DNA of 32,579 nucleotides from an uncultured Clostridia bacterium. Lineage in GTDB: Bacteria > Bacillota > Clostridia > Lachnospirales > Anaerotignaceae. Below are positions 1-7,083 of this stretch, piece by piece. The DNA is taken from assembly GCA_910587195.1 (NCBI GenBank), contig CAJUKL010000024.1:1-32579 (forward strand), in the 5' to 3' direction. Under the pieces are notes generated by a model that did not search any database, was not told where the DNA came from, and was given only the letters and a program-made list of their open reading frames with translations. The position numbers and the translations under genes were made by a program. Every line of letters starts with the position of its first letter. The stretch's first letter is position 1.

Positions 1-126
1 TCTTGAAAGAAAGCTTAGCAAAGAACTTTGTGCAAAACTTCGTTTTGCTGCTGTACTTTGGAGTGGAATGGTTACTTAAGATGAACGATAACAGACCACC
101 AGCGACTAAAATTTTCGCTTTGTTCC
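1..126 (+). repeat. Interspersed palindromic repeat, copy A1
   Basis: First of two diverged copies at the left edge; its 5' end is cut by the window. It shows the family order: a CTTTCTT/AAGAAAG palindrome, then GCAAAGAACTTTGTGC, then a hairpin with GCAAAAC/GTTTTGC arms around TTC, then a conserved tail ending TTTGTTCC. It matches 225-350 without gaps at a period of 224 bp, with a handful of substitutions. An open frame crosses it (3-203), but it is a product of the repeat and not a gene. Confidence 0.85.
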
Positions 127-151
127 GTGTGCAAAAGATAAAGTTTTTTGT

Positions 152-195
152 CCAACTTTTTTTTAAAAAAGTTGGTAGGTTTGGGCAACGCCCAA
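152..195. repeat. Two hairpins between repeat copies A1 and A2
   Basis: CCAAC followed by T and A runs and GTTGG (152-175) forms a long A/T-rich hairpin. TTGGGC-AAC-GCCCAA (181-195) forms a second. The first is the same kind of module as 5090-5110 inside the MITE and 32215-32240 at the right end. It might act as a terminator for transcripts entering from the left. Confidence 0.5.
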
Positions 196-224
196 GGTTT
201 TGACTTTATTGACACTCTGCGCTT

Positions 225-350
225 TCTTGAAAGAAAGCTTAGCAAAGAACTTTGTGCAAAACTTCGTTTTGCTGCCGTGCTTTGGAGTGGAGTGGTTACT
301 TAAGATGAACGACAACAGACCACCAGCGACTAAAATTTTCACTTTGTTCC
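225..350 (+). repeat. Interspersed palindromic repeat, copy A2
   Basis: Second copy of the left-edge repeat, aligned without gaps to 1-126. It contains the terminal palindrome, the GCAAAAC-TTC-GTTTTGC hairpin and the conserved tail through TTTGTTCC. It lies about 160 bp upstream of the gene at 512. The remaining DNA to 511 is A/T-rich and holds a TATAAT at 448-453 and the AGGAG ribosome site. Confidence 0.85.
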
Positions 351-511
351 CCTAAACAAAAATTTATTGAGGAATCAAGAAAACTTTATTTTTTTTATAA
401 AATAAACTTTTTTTCTCGCTTTTCTTTTAAAATGTTATTTTTTTTGTTATAATATTATAACACCTGTAGGCAACCGACATGACTTTATGTCAATAGAATA
501 GGAGAATTGCT

Positions 512-2044
512 ATGAAAAATCATTCACCTTTTCAAAAAAATCATACACAACTTTTAGACCTTTTTAGTAAAAGTTTTTTTGAAGTTTACCATCATATGGA
601 TACAGAAGTACAACCTATTTTATTGGAAGTTGCACCCACTTTATTTCGCAAGTGGTATGTTTCTTCTTTGATTCCAGAAACAACGTTATCACCTTCTGTT
701 GCTTTCCGTATTGATTTTTCAAAAGAACTTCCAAAAGAAAAAGAATATAGTTATGTTATGACTTTAGATAAAACAGGAATGTTCCAATATAAACTTTTAG
801 AATATTCTTTGGAAAAACACCCCCTGATAGAAGATTTAAAAATCATATTAAAATACTGTGCACCAGATTGTGAAATGTCCCAAACAGGAGAATTTTTAGA
901 ACAGGATAAAAAAAATCTGTTGCAGCAAATTTCAAGACAAGAAGAAGAATATCTAAATTATTTAATACTGCTTTTGTATAATATGGATTTTTTAATTCCT
1001 CTGTCTGCTATTCATACTGTACGGATACAGCCAAATCCAAAAGCACAAGACTTTTTAAAAAAAACTACAAAAGAAATTTTATCTCATTTGATTGAAGTTA
1101 TTTTAGATACCGCCTGCTATGAAATTGCAGATGCGCTTGGTGCAGACCCCGGATATTTTACAAAAAGTTTGTTTTACAGTTTTCTAAAAAATAATATGGA
1201 TATAGAGGATATTTTTATCAAATTTTATCAAACGGTTAATATTGATATTGCTCAAATATGGGAAATTCCTTCCATAGAATCTTTTTCAGAAGAAGAAGCA
1301 GAAATTGCTTCCTCCTTCTTTTATATCGGAATTCTGTTAGACAAATGGTTTTTAACACCGCTTGGAGATTTTTTGCAGATGATACAACCAATTTATTATT
1401 TGCCTTTTTACTTTGTCACTACATTAAACCGCATTTCAAATTTAGTTGTAGCAAAATGTTCTTTGCAATCAGAACTCTATTCCCCTTGCTCTGTATTTGA
1501 ATTAACCTCAATCGGTGAAGCGATTTTAGGAAAAAAAGAAGAAAAACAACCTTTACCAGTTCGTTTTGATTTTCCGCAAGTTTTAGAAGCGATTATTCGC
1601 CATGCAGAAGTGAATTTATTTGAAAAGATTATGCAGGAACAAGGGATAGATACAAAAATTCCCGTCTGCCCTATCAAAATTTCAATGGTAAAACAACCTA
1701 AATACTGGAAAATTATTGAACTGCTAGATAACGCTAGTCTATATGATATTTGTGCAGAAATCTGTTCTATCTTTGATTTTACAGACATTTCTATGTATAG
1801 TGTAACAGCAGAACATAAAAATAGTTTTCCTCTTTTTCAAGGTAGTCCTTTAAAACACAAAAGTCAAAAACCTTCTCCTTTTTTGCCTTCATCCTTTTCT
1901 GCTGGAGATATTCTTTACTTTACACCAGATAAAGATAACACAAGACAATTAAAACTGGAATTTTTGCCAAAACAACAGCAAATTCCTTTTATATTATATC
2001 CACGTTTAAGAAAACAAAGCAATTTTATTAAACCATTTGAGTAA
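512..2044 (+). CDS. Unknown 510-aa protein, possible divergent pRiA4b ORF-3-like C-terminal domain
   Basis: I do not recognise the full protein. It is soluble by eye, with no signal peptide or clear membrane segment, and rich in Phe, Leu, Ile and Lys. The last 120 residues (from IKISMVKQPKYWKIIEL onward) have the shape of the pRiA4b ORF-3-like fold: a strand, W-x-I-I-E, a 'SLYDICAEICSIFDF' helix, then 'GDILYF' and a final strand pair. The family's usual aspartate-rich centre is degraded, so this is a weak call. The start is ATG with AGGAG about 8 nt upstream; TATAAT at 448-453 may be its -10 box. It leads a plus-strand run with the CobD-like gene 21 bp downstream. Function unknown. Confidence 0.85.
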   Translation: MKNHSPFQKNHTQLLDLFSKSFFEVYHHMDTEVQPILLEVAPTLFRKWYVSSLIPETTLSPSVAFRIDFSKELPKEKEYSYVMTLDKTGMFQYKLLEYSLEKHPLIEDLKIILKYCAPDCEMSQTGEFLEQDKKNLLQQISRQEEEYLNYLILLLYNMDFLIPLSAIHTVRIQPNPKAQDFLKKTTKEILSHLIEVILDTACYEIADALGADPGYFTKSLFYSFLKNNMDIEDIFIKFYQTVNIDIAQIWEIPSIESFSEEEAEIASSFFYIGILLDKWFLTPLGDFLQMIQPIYYLPFYFVTTLNRISNLVVAKCSLQSELYSPCSVFELTSIGEAILGKKEEKQPLPVRFDFPQVLEAIIRHAEVNLFEKIMQEQGIDTKIPVCPIKISMVKQPKYWKIIELLDNASLYDICAEICSIFDFTDISMYSVTAEHKNSFPLFQGSPLKHKSQKPSPFLPSSFSAGDILYFTPDKDNTRQLKLEFLPKQQQIPFILYPRLRKQSNFIKPFE

Positions 2045-2065
2045 GCAAAGAAAGAAGGAATAAAA

Positions 2066-3151
2066 ATGATGCATCAACATGGTGGCGATTTAGATGCCAT
2101 TGAAAAGCAATACCATATTCCCAAAAAGGAGATTATTGATTTTAGTGGAAACATCAATCCTTTTGGATTTCCTACAAGTGTAAAAAAAAGTTTGACACAA
2201 AATTTAGACATTCTTTCTGTCTATCCCGACAAAAATTATACTTTACTTAGAAAAGCCATTGCAAATTATACTGGTGCCAATTTTGAGCATATTGTGGTAG
2301 GAAATGGTTCTACAGAATTGATTTCTACCTTTATCAAAACAACAAAGGCACAAAAAACTTTAATTGTAGGCCCTGCTTATTCAGAATATGAAAGAGAAGC
2401 AGAACTTTGTGGCAGTAACTATCATTATTTTGCTTTGGAAGAAAAAGAATCCTTTTGTATCAATTTGTCAAAGTTATGGACTGCTTTAACACCAGAAATT
2501 GGACTTTTTATCCTTTGTAATCCTAATAATCCGACAGGAACAGTAGTAAATACAGCACAATTAAAACAAATATTGCAGCATTGTCAAAAAAATAAAACTG
2601 CTGTAATGATAGATGAAACTTATATGGAATTTTGTGACGATTTAGAGGAATGTTGTGCCATTCCTCTTACCTTACAATTTGACAATTTATTTGTCATTCG
2701 TGGAACATCAAAATTTTTTGCTGCACCCGGTTTGCGTTTAGGCTATGCAGTTTCTAGCAACGAAACTTTTTTAAAAACTTTAAAACAGCAGCAAGACCCT
2801 TGGAGTGTCAATAGTGTGGCTGCTTTTGCAGGAGAATTATTGTTTTCTGACCAGCAATTTATACAACAAACAAAAGATTTGATTTCTAACGAAAGAAAGC
2901 GTTGTATTGCAGAATTAAGGACATGGAAAAACATTACTGTTTATGACTCCAATTCTAATTTTATCCTACTAAAATTACAGACGGATAAAATAGACGCACA
3001 TAAACTTTTTGAAATTTTGATTCAAAAAAAATTACTGATTCGAGATGCTTCCTCCTTTACTTTTTTAGATGATACATTTTTACGTTTTTGTATTCTTTTG
3101 CCAGAACAAAATACGTTATTGCTAAAAGAATTAAAAAAACTAGTAGAATGA
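2066..3151 (+). CDS. cobD: CobD-like threonine-phosphate decarboxylase / class I-II aminotransferase
   Basis: A fold-type I PLP enzyme of 361 aa. The opening HGGD followed by IDFSGNINPFG is characteristic of CobD, which decarboxylates L-threonine-O-3-phosphate to the aminopropanol linker of cobalamin; histidinol-phosphate aminotransferases (HisC) are close relatives. Visible motifs are CNPNNPTG at 151-158, D183 and Y186 for cofactor contact, the Schiff-base lysine K216 in GTSKFFAAPG, and RLGY. Start ATG has AGAAGGA upstream; a second ATG follows immediately. No other cobalamin or histidine gene is in the window, so the substrate is inferred from the N-terminal motif alone and a HisC-type role remains possible. 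Confidence 0.8.
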   Translation: MMHQHGGDLDAIEKQYHIPKKEIIDFSGNINPFGFPTSVKKSLTQNLDILSVYPDKNYTLLRKAIANYTGANFEHIVVGNGSTELISTFIKTTKAQKTLIVGPAYSEYEREAELCGSNYHYFALEEKESFCINLSKLWTALTPEIGLFILCNPNNPTGTVVNTAQLKQILQHCQKNKTAVMIDETYMEFCDDLEECCAIPLTLQFDNLFVIRGTSKFFAAPGLRLGYAVSSNETFLKTLKQQQDPWSVNSVAAFAGELLFSDQQFIQQTKDLISNERKRCIAELRTWKNITVYDSNSNFILLKLQTDKIDAHKLFEILIQKKLLIRDASSFTFLDDTFLRFCILLPEQNTLLLKELKKLVE

Positions 3152-3259
3152 TTTGCCAAAAACTTTTTTGATATTTTTATAAAAAATATCACATATTAAT
3201 CACAGCCTGTTGCAACCATACTTGAACCTTTTAATACAGAAGGAAAGGAGAGCAAAAAA

Positions 3260-3676
3260 TTGTGCCTTACAGAAGAAGAATTAACTCAATCTTTATCCAT
3301 GATAAAAGAAACTTTAGATAAATCTAAGCAGATGCTTTACAATATTATTTTTTTAAATAATGAATGTTTTTATTCTTTTTTAAAGCAATTATATTGCTCC
3401 AATGGGGAAACAATAGCAGAAACATTAAATAAATTAGAACACTGTATTCCTTTTGCGCTGACAGATGATAGTTTTTGTTTATTTCTTTCTTCCTGCCAGT
3501 CAGAAAATGGGGAAAAAATGGAAGCTTTACGGCGTGGTTTTATTGAAAGCTGTAAAAACGATTTTTTACTGCATTTATTTTCCATTACAAACACCATACA
3601 ATGGGAACATATTTTACAAAGCTGTAAAATGCTACGCAAAAAAAATCGTACCCTTTTAAGAAAGGAGCCAATATGA
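3260..3676 (+). CDS. Hypothetical 138-aa protein, TTG start
   Basis: Unrecognised small protein. The start is TTG at 3260, chosen because AGGAAAGGAG ends 9 nt before it and no in-frame ATG has a comparable ribosome site. The sequence is predicted mostly helical, with five cysteines, a basic C-terminus (KKNRTLLRKEPI) and no signal peptide. It ends 3 bp before the radical SAM start, and that gene's ribosome site (AAGGAG) lies inside its last codons, so the two are probably translationally coupled. About 108 bp separate it from the CobD-like gene; that gap holds only A/T-rich DNA. Confidence 0.7.
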   Translation: MCLTEEELTQSLSMIKETLDKSKQMLYNIIFLNNECFYSFLKQLYCSNGETIAETLNKLEHCIPFALTDDSFCLFLSSCQSENGEKMEALRRGFIESCKNDFLLHLFSITNTIQWEHILQSCKMLRKKNRTLLRKEPI

Positions 3677-3679
3677 CAA

Positions 3680-4591
3680 ATGGAAAAACCATATTACAGT
3701 TTAAATCGTGCTTATCAGGAACGATTCGGAAAAAAAACAGTCAAAATTTCATTAGATGCAGGTTTTACTTGTCCTAATCGTGATGGAACACTAGATACAA
3801 GGGGCTGCTTATTTTGCAGAGAAGGCTCAGGCGATTTTACAGCAAAGGGAAGTATTGCAGAACAAATAGAACAAGGAAAAAATCAAAAAAAATGGCAGGG
3901 ACAATCTCCCTGCTATATTGCCTATTTTCAAGCATTTACCAATACTTATGCGCCTGTGCCTGTTTTAAAGTCTGTTTATGAGCAAGCAATCACTTGTAAA
4001 GATGTGGTAGGTATTTCGATTGCAACACGTCCAGATTGCCTAGGTGAAGATGTAATAGAACTTTTATCAGAGCTCAATCAAAAAACAGCACTTTGGGTAG
4101 AATTGGGATTACAAACTATCAAACCATTTTCCATTGATTTCATTCGTCGAGGATATGAGAATACCGTTTTTGAAAATGCAGTTTACAAATTGGCACAAAA
4201 AAATATAGAAATTGTAGTACATATTATATTAGGGCTTCCTCATGAAACAAAGCAAGATATGTTAGCTAGCATTGCATATCTTAATCAATTTCCCATTCAA
4301 GGTATAAAATTGCAGCTACTTCATGTATTAGAAGATACAGATTTAGCAACATATTATCAACAGGGAAACTTTAAAACATTATCTTTAGAAGAATATGTCG
4401 ATGTTGTTTGTGATTGTATAGCATATCTTCGTCCAGACATTGTTATTCATAGACTAACAGGAGATGGAAATGCTAAAAAACTTCTTTCTCCCTTATGGAG
4501 TACCAAAAAAAGAATAGTATTAAATACCATACACAAAACCCTAAAACAAAGAAACATTCATCAAGGCTCTTACTTTCCTGAAAAAAAGTAA
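3680..4591 (+). CDS. TIGR01212-family radical SAM protein (YhcC-like)
   Basis: A 303-aa radical SAM enzyme. The iron-sulfur cysteines are C31, C43 and C46 in a CPNRDG...GCLFC context, the pattern of the TIGR01212/YhcC family (Elp3-like radical SAM). Other family blocks are YFQAFTNTYAP, ISIATRPDC, WVELGLQT and HIILGLPHET. The physiological substrate of this family is not established. It begins 3 bp after the preceding small ORF. The last codons (SYFPEKK and the stop) are made from the terminal palindrome of interspersed repeat copy C, which starts at 4569, so the natural C-terminus may have been replaced or trimmed by repeat insertion. Confidence 0.88.
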   Translation: MEKPYYSLNRAYQERFGKKTVKISLDAGFTCPNRDGTLDTRGCLFCREGSGDFTAKGSIAEQIEQGKNQKKWQGQSPCYIAYFQAFTNTYAPVPVLKSVYEQAITCKDVVGISIATRPDCLGEDVIELLSELNQKTALWVELGLQTIKPFSIDFIRRGYENTVFENAVYKLAQKNIEIVVHIILGLPHETKQDMLASIAYLNQFPIQGIKLQLLHVLEDTDLATYYQQGNFKTLSLEEYVDVVCDCIAYLRPDIVIHRLTGDGNAKKLLSPLWSTKKRIVLNTIHKTLKQRNIHQGSYFPEKK

Positions 4592-4911
4592 GCAAAGAAC
4601 TTTGTGCGAAACTTCGTTTCGCTGCTGTGTGTTGGAGTGGAATGGTTGCTGTGGCTGAACGACAACGAACCACCAGAGGTTAAAAATTCGTTCTGTTTTG
4701 TTTGCAAAAAGAAAAGTTTAGGGTCAAGCCCTTTTTAAAGGGCTTGCGAGAGTTTGAGAGCAGAGCTCTCAAGGTTTTTTATGCTTGCAAGCGTGTTTTT
4801 GAAGTGGTTCTAAACGTCTGGTGGACGTTCGTTTAGAACCGACCAGAGCGAAGCGTAGACAGCAGGCAACACCTGCTGGGGAAACTTTTCACAAGTGAAA
4901 AAAGTTTCCCC
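4569..4911 (+). repeat. Interspersed palindromic repeat, copy C (long composite form)
   Basis: Starts with a CTTACTTTC/GAAAGTAAG-type palindrome (one arm slightly degraded) inside the end of the radical SAM gene. It continues with a GCGAAAC-TTC-GTTTCGC hairpin, in which both arms changed together relative to other copies. A second module follows: AAGCCCTTT/AAAGGGCTT, a GAGAGC/GCTCTC palindrome, a 10-bp GTTCTAAACG/CGTTTAGAAC stem, CAGCAGG/CCTGCTG, and GGGGAAACTTTT/AAAGTTTCCCC (4878-4911). The last hairpins may end transcription from the upstream operon. 4912-4997 shows nothing recognisable. Confidence 0.85.
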
Positions 4912-4997
4912 AAGAAGGTCTGACTTTTGCTAAGTTCATAATAAGCCATTTTTTTATTTTTAAATTCAAATTGTTATATTTTTTATGTGGTTGCCCT

Positions 4998-5165
4998 ACA
5001 GAATAACAGGGAAATCAATTTTTAAAAAATTTTAATATTTTGTGGTATTTTTTTTAAAATGACTGTCGAGCTCTGCCCGAACCTGCAAGCTTTTTTGAAA
5101 AAAAGCTTGGCAAAAAACTTTAAATCGCCTACGGCGAACAAAAATTGATTTCCGTGACAGAATAA
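4998..5165. mobile_element. MITE with 17-bp terminal inverted repeats and 9-bp target duplication
   Basis: The element spans 5007-5156 (150 bp). Its left end CAGGGAAATCAATTTTT pairs with its right end at 5140-5156, with one mismatch in 17. The 9-bp sequence ACAGAATAA flanks it exactly on both sides (4998-5006 and 5157-5165), a target-site duplication. It has no coding capacity. Its interior contains CAAGCTTTTTTG/AAAAAAAGCTTG, the same module seen near 32215 and 152. It sits about 10 bp upstream of the recA -35 box without disrupting it. The mobilising transposase family is not identifiable from the ends alone. Confidence 0.85.
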
Positions 5166-5174
5166 AAACAATAG

Positions 5175-5203
5175 TTGACGAAAAATAAATTTTGATTTAT
5201 AAT
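5175..5203 (+). promoter_or_regulatory. recA promoter
   Basis: TTGACG (5175-5180), a 17-bp spacer and TATAAT (5198-5203) form a near-consensus sigma-A promoter about 40 bp before the recA start. Confidence 0.88.
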
Positions 5204-5217
5204 AGAACATAAGTTCG
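5204..5217 (+). promoter_or_regulatory. LexA (SOS) box of recA
   Basis: AGAACATAAGTTCG differs by one outer base from the Gram-positive SOS consensus CGAAC-N4-GTTCG. It lies directly against the -10 box, where bound LexA would block RNA polymerase. This is the expected damage-inducible control of recA. Confidence 0.85.
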
Positions 5218-5244
5218 ATATAATAGAAAGGGGATTCTATCATT

Positions 5245-6381
5245 ATGGCAGACAAAAAAGGTGCTAAAAAATTTGAAGAAGTAAAACCGGAAGATAAACA
5301 AAAGGCTCTCGAGGCAGCTCTCGCCTACATCGAAAAGCAATTTGGAAAAGGTGCTGTCATGAAATTAGGTGACAGCTCCTCAAAAATGAATGTGGAAGTC
5401 ATTCCTACTGGTTCTTTAAGTCTTGACATTGCTCTAGGCGTTGGCGGTATTCCAAAGGGAAGAATTATAGAAGTTTATGGCCCAGAATCTTCTGGTAAAA
5501 CAACCATTGCTTTGCATATGGTGGCAGAAGTACAAAAACAGGGCGGAATTGCAGGCTACATTGACGCAGAACATGCAATGGATCCAGTTTATGCAAAAGC
5601 ACTTGGTGTGGATATTGACAATTTATATATTTCACAGCCAGATGACGGAGAACAAGCACTTGAAATAGCAGAAACAATGGTAAGAAGTGGTGCGATTGAT
5701 ATTGTTATCGTAGACTCTGTTGCAGCATTAGTACCACGTGCAGAAATTCAGGGGGAAATGGGCGATTCTCACATGGGTCTGCAAGCAAGATTAATGTCAC
5801 AAGCTTTGAGAAAATTAACAGGTATTACAAATAAATCAAAATGTTCTGTTGTCTTTATCAATCAGCTTCGTGAAAAAATTGGTATGACTTTTGGAAATCC
5901 AGAAACAACAACTGGTGGTAGAGCTTTAAAATTTTATGCTTCTGTCCGGATTGATATTAGAAAGTCAGATGCACTGAAACAAGGTGATTCTGTCATTGGA
6001 AATCGTACCAAAGTAAAAATTGCAAAAAATAAAGTGGCTCCTCCTTTTAAAACAGCAGAATTTGATATTATGTATGGGCAAGGCGTTTCAAAAGAAGGCG
6101 ACATTTTAGACTTAGCAGCAGAAATTGATGTGGTTAATAAAAGTGGTGCATGGTATTCTTATAAGGAAACACGCATTGGACAAGGCAGAGAAAATGCAAA
6201 AGTTTATTTAAAAGAACATCCAGAACAATGTAAAGAAATTGAAATGGAAGTAAGAAAATATTATCATTTGCCTGTCGATGGGGAAGTGATTGCAGTCGAT
6301 GCAGAAGAAATGGAGGAAATGCCTGAAGAAATAGAAGAAAATGAAATGGAAGAAATAGAGAGTGAAAATATAGAAGAATAA
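5245..6381 (+). CDS. recA: RecA recombinase
   Basis: The 378-aa RecA ATPase, which forms filaments on single-stranded DNA, drives strand exchange and activates LexA cleavage. Walker A is GPESSGKTT at 79-87, Walker B IDIVIVDSVAAL at 151-162, and the L2 DNA-binding region follows FINQLREKIG around 204-228. The start is ATG with GAAAGGGG upstream. Promoter and SOS box are immediately upstream. The C-terminal tail from about residue 353 is unusually long and made almost entirely of Glu and Met/Ile; acidic tails are normal in RecA, but this one makes the protein some 25-30 residues longer than typical. A broken acetyltransferase gene begins 23 bp downstream. Confidence 0.97.
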   Translation: MADKKGAKKFEEVKPEDKQKALEAALAYIEKQFGKGAVMKLGDSSSKMNVEVIPTGSLSLDIALGVGGIPKGRIIEVYGPESSGKTTIALHMVAEVQKQGGIAGYIDAEHAMDPVYAKALGVDIDNLYISQPDDGEQALEIAETMVRSGAIDIVIVDSVAALVPRAEIQGEMGDSHMGLQARLMSQALRKLTGITNKSKCSVVFINQLREKIGMTFGNPETTTGGRALKFYASVRIDIRKSDALKQGDSVIGNRTKVKIAKNKVAPPFKTAEFDIMYGQGVSKEGDILDLAAEIDVVNKSGAWYSYKETRIGQGRENAKVYLKEHPEQCKEIEMEVRKYYHLPVDGEVIAVDAEEMEEMPEEIEENEMEEIESENIEE

Positions 6382-6404
6382 CAGAAAAAGGAATTTATAA
6401 AAAT

Positions 6405-6843
6405 ATGGAAATGATTGAAATAAAGCAAAAAACTCCAGCATTGATACAACAATAGAAGTATGGGAAACATCTGTAAAAGCAACCCATTTCTTTTTATCCG
6501 ATAGCGAGATTAAGACGATTAAAAAATATGTTCCACAAGCCTTAAAGGAAATATCTTATTTAATTCTTATAAAAAATGAAAAAAATATTCCTATTGCTTT
6601 TATGGGAATTGAAGGCAAAAACTGGAAATGTTGTTTATTGCAGGAGAACAAAGAGGAAAAGGTTTTGGGAAAAAATTGATGCAGTATGGAATAGAACAAT
6701 ATGATGTCAATTTTTTAACTGTCAATGAACAAAACCCACTTGCAAAGAGCTTTTATGAATATATGGGATTTCAAACTTTCCAAAGAACAGAAACGGATGA
6801 ACAGGGGAATCCTTATCCACTTTTATATATAAAACGAAACTAA
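6405..6843 (+). pseudogene. Broken GNAT-family N-acetyltransferase
   Basis: A single GNAT acetyltransferase can be read across three frames. MEMIEIKQK starts at 6405 and stops at 6453. The next frame runs from NSSIDTTIEVWETSV through IPIAFMGIEGK. The last gives LEMLFIAGEQRGKGFGKKLM (acetyl-CoA binding R/QxxGxG/A-type motif QRGKGFGKKL) to LLYIKRN, ending at 6843. Each break is what one lost A would cause, in runs of six A (6426-6432) and five A (6620-6624). The complete protein would be about 145 aa, the usual family size. Either it is a pseudogene or two homopolymer sequencing errors are present; the rest of the sequence is well preserved, which favours recent decay or error. Confidence 0.8.
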
Positions 6844-6876
6844 GCAAAAGACCTTGAAACGTTGCCTCAAACTCCA

Positions 6877-7040
6877 CTTACTTTCTTGAAAGAAAGTAAG
6901 CAAAGAACTTTGTGCAAAACTTCGTTTTGCTGCTGTACAGTGACATTGAACGTTGGTTGTAGATGAACGACAACGGAGCACCAACGGTTAAAATTTAGAA
7001 TCTGTTCCGTTCACAAAAATTAAAGTTTTTTCAAAAAAAG
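6877..7040 (+). repeat. Interspersed palindromic repeat, copy D
   Basis: Begins with an 11-bp-arm palindrome (CTTACTTTCTT/AAGAAAGTAAG, 6877-6900). It continues with GCAAAGAACTTTGTGC, the GCAAAAC-TTC-GTTTTGC hairpin, a GTTGT/ACAAC pair around the conserved GAACG, and the tail CTGTTCCGTT. It has the short form without the second module. It lies 34 bp after the GNAT pseudogene, in the same orientation as that gene. Confidence 0.85.
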
Positions 7041-7056
7041 TCTTTTTTAACGAATT

Positions 7057-7079
7057 AAGGCACTGTATTCCAGTGCCTT
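7057..7079. terminator. Bidirectional terminator between GNAT remnant and argH
   Basis: AAGGCACTG-TATTC-CAGTGCCTT is a perfect 9-bp stem followed on the plus strand by TTTATTT. It lies 5 bp after the argH stop, between converging genes. The plus-strand U-tract is better than the minus-strand one. Confidence 0.8.
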
Positions 7080-7083
7080 TTAT

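Noticed and set aside
3..203. 66-aa ORF at the left edge (and a similar 66-aa ORF at 15191-15391 on the minus strand)
   Set aside because: Both run through interspersed repeat copies; related peptides arise only because the repeat is the same, other copies carry stops in that frame, and no ribosome site is present.
4700..4911. CRISPR-like palindromic repeats
   Set aside because: The hairpins are different from one another, with no regular repeat-spacer period and no cas genes.
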